A stretch of DNA of 64,000 nt from Mimosa pudica (lineage: Eukaryota; Streptophyta; Magnoliopsida; Fabales; Fabaceae), in the NCBI GenBank assembly GCA_029929735.1, contig JAKELP010000001.1:9951001-10015000 (forward strand), in the 5' to 3' direction. The notes under the pieces were generated by a model, which was not told the origin of the DNA, searched no databases, and saw only the letters and a list, made by a program, of their open reading frames with translations. A program made the position numbers and the translations under genes. Shown piece after piece: positions 56,322-64,000 of this stretch (positions within the stretch are counted from its first letter, which is position 1; each line of letters opens with the position of its first letter).

Positions 56322-58933
56322 CTAAAGTCTGCTGTCTTGTTCTATCTTATCAATCTCCTTTTCATCCATCATTCTCTTCCAAAACCAATGTTTATGCCAC
56401 ACCTTCTGCATCTGTTCAATAGGCACATTTTTGGTCTCTGGAAGTAAATAGTACACAAACAGACTCATCACTATCACCCAACCCGCAAAGAAGAAGAAAA
56501 TCCCAGCCTTGAAGTGGCACAGCATGCTAAGAAATGTCTGAGCAACAACAAAAGTGAAGAGAAAGCTCACTGCCACTGTGATGCTTTGCCCAGCTGATCT
56601 AATCTCCAATGGAAAAATTTCACTAGGCACTAACCACCCCAATGGCCCCCATGACCATCCAAATCCAGCAACATATATGCATATCATCACCAAAACTAAG
56701 TAAGAATTTGCTTTGCTTAATCCTCCTTCATCTTTTAGATAAGCTGCAATGATCCCTCCTACTACTACCTGTGATAATAACATCTGAATGCCTCCTATTG
56801 CAAACAATGTTCTCCGGCCAAACTTGTCCACAACAAGCATAGATATGAAGGTTGATCCGGTGCCTATGATGCCAGTCATGGCAGCAGACAAGAGTGAAGC
56901 ACTTTCACCTAATCCAATTGTTCTGAAAAGCAAAGGTGCATAGAAGGCTATGACATTAATCCCTGTCACCTGCTGGAAAAATGGTATTGCCACTGCCATT
57001 ACAAGGTGAGGCCTGTATTTTCTCTTAAGAATAAGCTTGAGAGAGTGATCATCAGTGTTTTTTGATGTTGAACTTGCTTTGATGAGGCTATCAAGCTCAG
57101 TTTGAACATCATCTATTCCTCGAATTTGTCGAAGAAGTAGCTCCGCCTTTTGGCGATCTTGAGTGCGTTGGATTAGACTATTGGGAGTTTCTGGAAGGAA
57201 AAGTGCACCTACTGTGAGGATCAGTGCTGGAACTCCTGCCATGGCTAGTGAGATTCGCCAACCCCATCCACCTTTTATCTTCTGTGTGCCATAATTGATG
57301 AAATTAGCACATAAAGCTCCAACACCAATGCTGAATTGGAATCCATTGTTGAAGGCTCCTCTTAGTCTTGGTGGTGCCATTTCTGAGAGATACAGAGGTA
57401 CTGACTGCAGAAAAATAATCAACAAACTCTTAGTTGGGGGAAATGGTCAGAGTTAGATCATAACCCAAGTCTGTAAAAACTCTTGAGGCATGAGAACTAC
57501 AAACAATTCTTCTCTCTGCAATGTTAATATTTATGATAACTATGTCATCCGGACTGAGCTGTTGAGGCATTTGTGGATGTTTAACTATCTCTTGACAATC
57601 TACTTTGTTTCATTTCTAAGTAATTTTTTTAATAGAACAGACCACGTAATCGAGTATGCTTAATAAGCTAAGATTTTTTGTTGTAATATTATATCACCTT
57701 TGGTCGTTAATATAATATCTATCATTGTCCTTTAAAAAATTAGTCTACTATGATTTAGTAAGTAGAAGAAAGCAGTCAAAAAGGTATGTTTAAAATTAGT
57801 AGTTCAGGGGATTAAGGTTACAAAGGTCTTAAATCTTAATATGCTCGTGTATGCCCAAAAAAAGGGAAATTTTGTACATAAAGTTTACAAATAGTAGTGC
57901 AGGTCAGTGAGGCATAAAGTTTCCAATTTTGTACATAGAGTACGGATACTTTGATTTAGGTCCATAACAAACCTTACCTGGTTTGCAAAGCCAACTCCAA
58001 CACCAAGCAATATGCGACCAAGAATGAGCATGTACACATTGACAGCTGAACCACCAAGGACTGAACCAACAAGGAAAGCAGCACCACCTGCAATAATGGA
58101 AGGCTTTCTTCCATATACTTTGGTGACGTATGAAGCAAGGAAGCAAGTAAAGAGGCCAGCCACATAGAGGGATGAAGTGAATGTTGTGAGTAGTTGACTG
58201 TCAAATATGCAGTAGTTGCTCACATTGATGTCCTCCTTCATCCTCTTGTATATATCCGGGAAGAACTTCACCAGAAATGGCGACATTGATGTCACCCCAC
58301 CTATACATTTTGACATTGAAAATAAGTTTGAGAATTTTCATTTTCTTTTGGTATGTGAGTTTGACCAAGTCATCCGTGGACTGATCACTAAGGTCAAGAG
58401 TCAAGAAAAGTTCAGTGATACTCCCTCCTGTCCTTGATATTATAATATGAACCAGCGGCATTGTATAAAACTAATAAATCATCAACTAACAAGCTCTTTA
58501 CATCTGCAGAATGACGTGAACCAACACTTGTGCAGGGTTTGAGTTTAGTCCTTATTGGACAAAGTTTTGTTGATATTTATTAGTCTATCTAAAATTCACT
58601 ACTCTCAGATCAGATAAAATAAAAATATTATAATATCTAATTAGGAATAGGCTTCATGACATAATTTTTACTGAAGGTTGGAATATTCTACTTCCATTGA
58701 GGAGAATCAAGGGCTTTTCATTGGACTAAATCATTGTTAATCTAATCAAAGCAACCTTTGTGAACAAGATTTTGAGATTTCTATTTACAGCAAGAGTACA
58801 TACCTGATATACCAATGTCATAGCCGAAGATTACACCTCCCATGCCAGCCATCATGCAAGATAAGACAACGAACAAGGTCATCTTGCCATTGTTGTGCTC
58901 ATTTTGGTTTGTTACAGATAAACTCAGAGCCAT
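56322..58933 (-). CDS. STP-type hexose/H+ symporter, copy 2 (intact)
   Basis: Monosaccharide/proton symporter of the sugar transport protein family, expected in the plasma membrane. Exons 58933-58804, 58300-57978 and 57404-56322 have GT-AG introns and give 511 residues, typical of STPs. Twelve membrane segments are expected. Motifs in order: MGGVIFGYDIGISGGVTSM, YGRKPS, GRILLGVGVGFANQ-SVPLYL, PETPNS, PFFQQVTGINVIAFYAP, DKFGRRTLF, WSWGPLGWLVPSEIFPLEIR and LPETKNVPIEQM, with HKHWFWKRMM near the end. It is a tandem duplicate of the copy 6.5 kb to the left. Exons are nearly identical, introns are alignable, and the 3' flank is shared. The upstream flank diverges through a local inversion and a MITE. 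Which sugars are carried cannot be read from sequence. Confidence 0.93.
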
Positions 58934-59594
58934 CAGTTTTTGTTTCCCTTAAGCTTAACAAAGTGAACAGAAACTGAGGAAGATGGAGCAGTAGCAGGCT
59001 ACTGTCAAATAACTGCAAGACTAAACTTTGCTGGATCCGATTAGGATAAGTCCACCTTAGGGGATGTAAACAATTTCTATCACTTGTCTTGGCTAGAATT
59101 TTGGATATTCATCAATACAAACAAGCAACCTTGTGTTTTGTTGACCGGAATGTCAATTTGTCTTTTTGTTTTGCCAATTATATTAATATGATGAATGCTG
59201 ATTCGCTTACTTTTCAACACAAGATTTGATTGATAAGAGTTTTGTGTGATGACTCACATTCTACTGTGCTACCAAATCTCTTTGATTCATTGAACATATA
59301 TATTTATTTATTGGATGGTTGAATTAAGGAAACTTGAATCTTACCATTCAATTACCAAGATATGTTTGAGCATTACTTTTGTAATTCACACATCCTCTAA
59401 ATTATTAAGGTTTTTTAGAAATTATGCAATATTTATGGATTAGAGCATGTATCTCTGCATCTTTTCTTTTTTAAGACACTGGAAAAAGGCTTAGGGGCCT
59501 CACCACACCAGTGCGAAGCCTTTTACTCCACGTAATTTCCCTTTTTTTCCAAAGAAAATGTCGCGTTTTGAAAATAAAAGATGATTGTATTATA

Positions 59595-59730
59595 CTTAAA
59601 ACAAATTATAACTTGCTAAAAGAGGCCTTTTATTAATTCATGAATTTCGGATCAGTATTAATTATTACCACACTAATTAAGATATTGCCTTTCAGTAATT
59701 GCCGGTAACATAATGTGTAGGGATGATCCT

Positions 59731-59771
<41 letters not shown>

Positions 59772-59965
59772 CTTTATTATCTGAAATCTGAATTATATAC
59801 AAGGCCCCATCTTTAAATGCTGACTGTGACTGACGAGAGTTCTAACATATCTATCCTCAGGTCTCTTTTGAAGTCATTGACTCATTGCATGCAAAGAGGG
59901 AAAACGTGTTTGGAAAAAATCAAGGAAAATCACATATAGATATTTAGAATAGAAAAATTCTAAAT
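59595..59965. repeat. Block inverted relative to 53060-53416
   Basis: Reverse-complement partner of the block upstream of transporter copy 1. This copy has gained an (AAT)13 microsatellite at 59732-59770, where the partner has a short AATAATAAAGG-like stretch. Confidence 0.85.
59732..59770. repeat. (TAA)13 microsatellite
   Basis: 39 bases of uninterrupted TAA. Not expanded in the paralogous block. Confidence 0.95.
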
Positions 59966-62179
59966 TGGTAACATAATCAGAATTTTTACTGAGTTACTAG
60001 CTCAATTTGTAATTTTAAAATGGGGGCAAAATGACTTCAATGTCCTCGCCACATTTTCTTTTTTTTCCTCGTGTTTTATATGTTGTTCAATACTCCCAAC
60101 AAAAACATATTGATTCCCTCGTTCTTGTTGAATATTGTATTTAAAAAACTGGGTTAGGTTGTAAATTTACTACCCAACACTTAATCAAAGTGTATCCAAA
60201 ATGAATAACAATTCCGAAAGGCATAAATAGTCCTGAACAATTTAAAAGGGGCAAATATATTAATAATTTAATACAGTTCATTTCCTAACTTCTGTTAAGT
60301 GGAACATCGAAAATGCATAATTAAGTCATATTATCTTATTTATATGTGTTACACATGGCATCCACTCACCGTATCTTTTTTAAAAAACAAAAACAAAAAC
60401 AAAAATGCCCTTTTCGACAATTAAACCCTCCTTTCTCCTTTGACCAAATATTCCTCACCCCCCGGCTGCCACCACAACTCCCACGGTCTACGGCGAAGCT
60501 CTCCCATCTCCGTCACCAAACCTCCCCATCTTCAGTCTTTCCCGTCTTCCTTTTGTACTTGAACTTTTTTGTTCCATATTTTTTAGCCACTTAATTATCT
60601 TCATTGTCATCCTCGTTAGGTGGATGGGGACCAGCGTTATAGTTGTGAGGAGTGGACAAAAAAAGAGATATAAGGAACTTAAGTTCATGTGCCATAAATG
60701 CTTAAGTCGTTAGTGGTTACCATGTGTGTATTAAGAAGCCAAAGATTAGCTTTGGTTTGGAAAGAAAGAATTAGGCATGGTGGCTATGAATATGATCGAG
60801 TGGGGTCGGAGTTGAGTCTGTTAGTTCCAAGTCTTCTTCGACAAAAGAGCACAGTTGCACTACTCTCTACTGTCATTAATATATTGATGCATGTGATATT
60901 GATGCCGACCATTTCAAACAATCTTTTAGTGAGATAAAACACTTGTAATCGTAAATTACAAAACTATTTTTTTTTTATAATGAAAATTACAAAACTATAA
61001 TCAACTTATATATTAAATATATTGGTCTCGATCTCATGGTCTATTATTGACTTCGTTAGCACCAAACTAACATCATCCGAGGGTATTATTTTGCAAAAGA
61101 CTGGACGAAGACTCCATATGGGGGAGGCCCGTCAATATATAATCGTTTACCCCTGCCGAAACAAAGAATAGATTGACTGTAAATTGAACTTAATCATTAA
61201 ATCATTCCTTTTTTTGCATGATAACAAATTTCTTTCAAATTATTTGTTCTTATATATTTAAATATAACCCACGGATAAAAGGAACCGACTTCCTTACTCA
61301 TAAACAAGATGTGTATAGGAAAAGGTAAGCATATATAATCAGTCCAAATTTCACTTAGACGATTTTAAATTTTGTATTCATTAGTAAAATAGTTTTATAT
61401 CACTTTTTGAAAATCAAATCTATATCCTCTATATGATAGCTAGATATTAGAATAAAATGGATGGACGCTCCACGTTCAATTAAAGATTGTTTTAAGATAA
61501 GTTCAAAGTATATAATGTTGAGGCAAGTGCTTTCAAATTGGCCTACATCATTTTGATAGAAAGACAAATTCTATCTACCATTCACACGTACTGAAAATTG
61601 TGCTCAAGTCTCAAGTTAGACAAATCAATATTATAAAGTCCTTTGTAATCTCAAAATTACAAATAGGCTTTATAATACAGTTGTGAAATTATCTCATTAA
61701 TCACCGAACATTGCCAAGTAGAAATTCCTTCATTAACAAGTTAAGGTGTAATGATTGACAACCGCGTTATGTGTTATTAGCAAAAAAATTATATAATCAA
61801 GATAGTTATTATTAACAACCAAAGGACTAAATTAACAACTAGTATAACATGTGTTAACAAAGCCTATGAGAGTAACATAGTAATTTCTTCACAATTGCAC
61901 ACAGATCCCTTGATACCTCTATTAGTAATTTGAGATTTCAAAGGAATTTATATTATTAATTTATCTTATTTAGTAGTTGATGAATGCAGTTTTCCGATAT
62001 AGACACAGCTAATTATTCAAAGTTTAATACATAGATTATCTAAATGTTGTTACATATTAAATATAACCGAGGGGGACAACGGACGTAAAACATATAATAT
62101 TGCGAAGTAGTTTCATTTCATCTCTCCAATTCCAATTACTCACTTTAATTTCCTCACGCTTCAAGTCGCCGATTGGAAA
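59966..62179. other. Intergenic DNA upstream of the NDR1-like gene
   Basis: AT-rich. The frame at 60346-60594 (basic, Pro-rich) and that at 60698-60937 have no recognisable relatives and no supporting context. No RNA gene or MITE seen. The last 80 bases are the likely leader of the NDR1-like gene. Confidence 0.45.
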
Positions 62180-62863
62180 ATGGCGAAGAGAGGCGATGAT
62201 ACATCAGAAAAGTTAATCTCTACTTTATGTTGTAGCTGCTTTACGGCCGTTCTGGCTGGCATTGGAGTGATCATTTGGTTAGCCAGGCGACCAAACGAAC
62301 CCAAATGCTACTTAGCAGCCTTCACCGTTCCTCCACTCAACACAGCCACAAATTTTAATGCAACTACCAACTTCAGCATGGGCTTCATGGTTGACTTCCA
62401 CAATGAAAACAACAACATTATTGGAATTCACTACGTCAACCTCAACATCACTGTCGGTGTGTTTCTTAATGAAAACACGACTAGCCTCATTGGAAGATCC
62501 ACCATTGATGGGTTCTACCAGGGGCGCACGGAGAGTAATGTGCAGAAGTGGAGCTCCGTTGAATCACATGGCAAAGAATTAGTTAATCAGACGGTGAGGA
62601 TGGTGGACGGGAAAAGGTATTTCCGGGTGGATTTTAGTACGTCGGTGAGATACACGAACTTGTTCTACCATACAGGAAGACATAAATTATGGGGAGGAGC
62701 TAATGTTGCCGTCAATGATGAGGGTTTGAAAGATGAGAGTGATAGTATCAGACTTGGACACTATGTTCCGGTTATCACGCAGTCCGGCGTGCCATCGGGT
62801 GCCACCGGATGCCATGGTATGCTTCTGCTGGTTGTGGGTGTTATTCTTTGTTTTGTAGTTTGA
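62180..62863 (+). CDS. NDR1-like (NDR1/HIN1-like, LEA-2 family) membrane protein
   Basis: A 227-residue intronless protein. NDR1 in Arabidopsis is a plasma-membrane protein needed for some CC-NLR immune responses. The order here follows NDR1: a short cytoplasmic N-terminus, a membrane segment at about residues 12-36 (CCSCFTAVLAGIGVIIWLA), then RRPNEPKCYLAAFTVPPL. An LEA-2-like extracellular domain follows with FYQGRTESNVQKWSSV (compare FYQGHKKKAKKWG in NDR1), NQTVRMVDGKRYFRVDF and GGANVAVNDEGL. Several N-glycosylation sequons are visible (NATT, NITV, NENTTS, NQTV). The hydrophobic end GMLLLVVGVILCFVV after a small-residue stretch (PSGATG) fits a GPI-anchor signal, as reported for NDR1. The start follows the first ATG. 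The family is sure; function as a true NDR1 orthologue is inference. Confidence 0.85.
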   Translation: MAKRGDDTSEKLISTLCCSCFTAVLAGIGVIIWLARRPNEPKCYLAAFTVPPLNTATNFNATTNFSMGFMVDFHNENNNIIGIHYVNLNITVGVFLNENTTSLIGRSTIDGFYQGRTESNVQKWSSVESHGKELVNQTVRMVDGKRYFRVDFSTSVRYTNLFYHTGRHKLWGGANVAVNDEGLKDESDSIRLGHYVPVITQSGVPSGATGCHGMLLLVVGVILCFVV

Positions 62864-63046
62864 TTAGGGTTGTTTTTTGTAGCATTGTTTTTATTTCTTT
62901 TACTATGGTTATTATAATTTGTTGTTCGTTGTTTGGGATAATTATTAATGTGTGTTTTTATTTGGATTTTGAGTCAATCAGTTGTGTGCCTAAGATTTTC
63001 TTCTGTGTCAATGCGTACTCCTCTTGTTTGTATAGTCATCGTGTTA

Positions 63047-63285
63047 CTACCTTCGGTCCTAAATATAGGACCTAATTGACTTTTTTTGGAGAGATTAAGG
63101 TTGTGAAATAGGTTATTAAATGATGACATATTTGATATATTTTTAGATTATCCATTAGCTTATAAGTAAAATAAACTAGTGTAAGAGAAACAATTAGGTA
63201 AATCAATTTATAATTAACTTATTTTGATTTTTTTTAGTATTTTCCGAAAAAGTCAACTAGGTCCTATATTTAGGACCGAACGGAG
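63047..63285. mobile_element. Family A MITE downstream of the NDR1-like gene
   Basis: Ends CTACCTTCGGTCCTAAATAT and ATATTTAGGACCGAACGGAG with TA flanks, about 180 bp past the stop, so it may lie in or near the 3' UTR. Confidence 0.85.
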
Positions 63286-64000
63286 TAACATAATGAAGAT
63301 TATTTCCTTTAAAAACAAACCAACTAACTGTAGTGGTAAGTACATAATTTGTTTGTTAAGCATCGCTCAGCATCTATCGGAAACCGACTAATCTAATTTT
63401 GGTGGGTAGAAATATTACCCACATAGATAGAATTGTTCATTCTCCCAATAAGAAGACTTATTGAGGATTTTAACATATGTTCTCAATTTTATGGCTATGG
63501 GTCCGATGTTGAGCTCATCTAGAAGGCACAACCAATTACTCTAATATCAAACAAAACTTCAAATATTCAAAATACATTTGTTGAGAGATATGCGAAAATA
63601 TTTTGCGTTTTGTGACACGATGGAAAATCTTTTTGAATGTCTTAATTCTTATTGTTAATAGATAGATAGTTCTCGTGTTGTAGACTTGTGGTGATGAATA
63701 CTAAAAGTGTTGTTACTCCCCTATATATGCTTCAGGGACGTTTAACTTGTTACGTATGAGAACTTGTTAATTGCCTTAATTATTAGTTTATTACTGCTAA
63801 TAGCTCTTATTGTAGCAGCTTCATTTTATTTTGATAATATGCAACTTATTTTTTGTTATAAGATAAGTATTAGCTGTTTTAAGACAAATATATATATATA
63901 TATATACACGCTGATTTTCAACAAAAAGTATGAGATTTTTTTAGCATATAAATAGTGATTGATCAAGGTGGATATATATTGTAACTAATTTTGATGATCA
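63286..64000. other. Right-end intergenic DNA with a dispersed repeat
   Basis: Positions 63388-63545 share blocks with 12255-12390 (GGGTAGAAATATTACCCACA, GTTCATTCTCCCAATAAGA, TATGTTCTCA). A short (TA)n tract is at about 63885-63905. No gene recognised. Confidence 0.45.

Noticed and set aside
60346..60937. Two frames of about 80 codons
   Set aside because: No domain, no codon-like conservation and no splice partners that extend them.

Overview
This is AT-rich nuclear DNA from a flowering plant. Plant-specific gene families, GT-AG introns and dense miniature transposons flanked by TA duplications all point that way, and the gene set (ceramide kinase, DUO1-type MYB, chloroplast mTERF, CHX exchanger, STP hexose transporters, NDR1-like protein) fits a eudicot. 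I cannot name the species. There is no prokaryotic, organellar or viral segment. Exon borders were read from splice signals, frame continuity and remembered family sequences, not from an alignment.

Layout. 1-2534: first six exons of a minus-strand ceramide kinase, running off the left edge. 2535-6944: intergenic, with a 1.3 kb Mutator-like element (MULE) and two miniature inverted-repeat elements (MITEs). 6945-8227: two-exon prohibitin. 8228-11501: intergenic, with a Harbinger-like MITE and a MULE-type element nested in a MITE. 11502-12056: intronless SWIM plus RING/PHD-like zinc-finger gene. 13495-17859: seven-exon chloroplast mTERF. 18334-31208: a minus-strand F-box cluster of two intact genes and one pseudogene. 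The pseudogene carries a 775 bp solo LTR and is abutted by a 1.6 kb composite fold-back element. 32013-35764: a proline-rich ORF, a deleted RTE-type LINE and a MITE. 36448-37964: a DUO1-type R2R3-MYB with a miR159-like site. 39330-43036: a nine-exon RhoGAP-domain gene. 43924-44680: stacked MITEs. 46551-49444: a CHX cation/H+ exchanger. 49896-58933: two tandem STP-type hexose transporters, the first with a one-base frameshift. 62180-62863: an NDR1-like gene.

The genes are independent loci and do not form a pathway or cluster. The window's history is tandem duplication (F-box genes, hexose transporters) followed by transposon insertion, decay and one local inversion. Several insertions can be read exactly, because target-site duplications or an empty paralogous site are present. 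I found no convincing new multigene system. The best leads are the composite fold-back element, the short first exons of the F-box genes, the inverted promoter block between the transporter copies, the hairpin over a ceramide kinase splice site, and the loss of canonical catalytic residues in the RhoGAP and CHX proteins.
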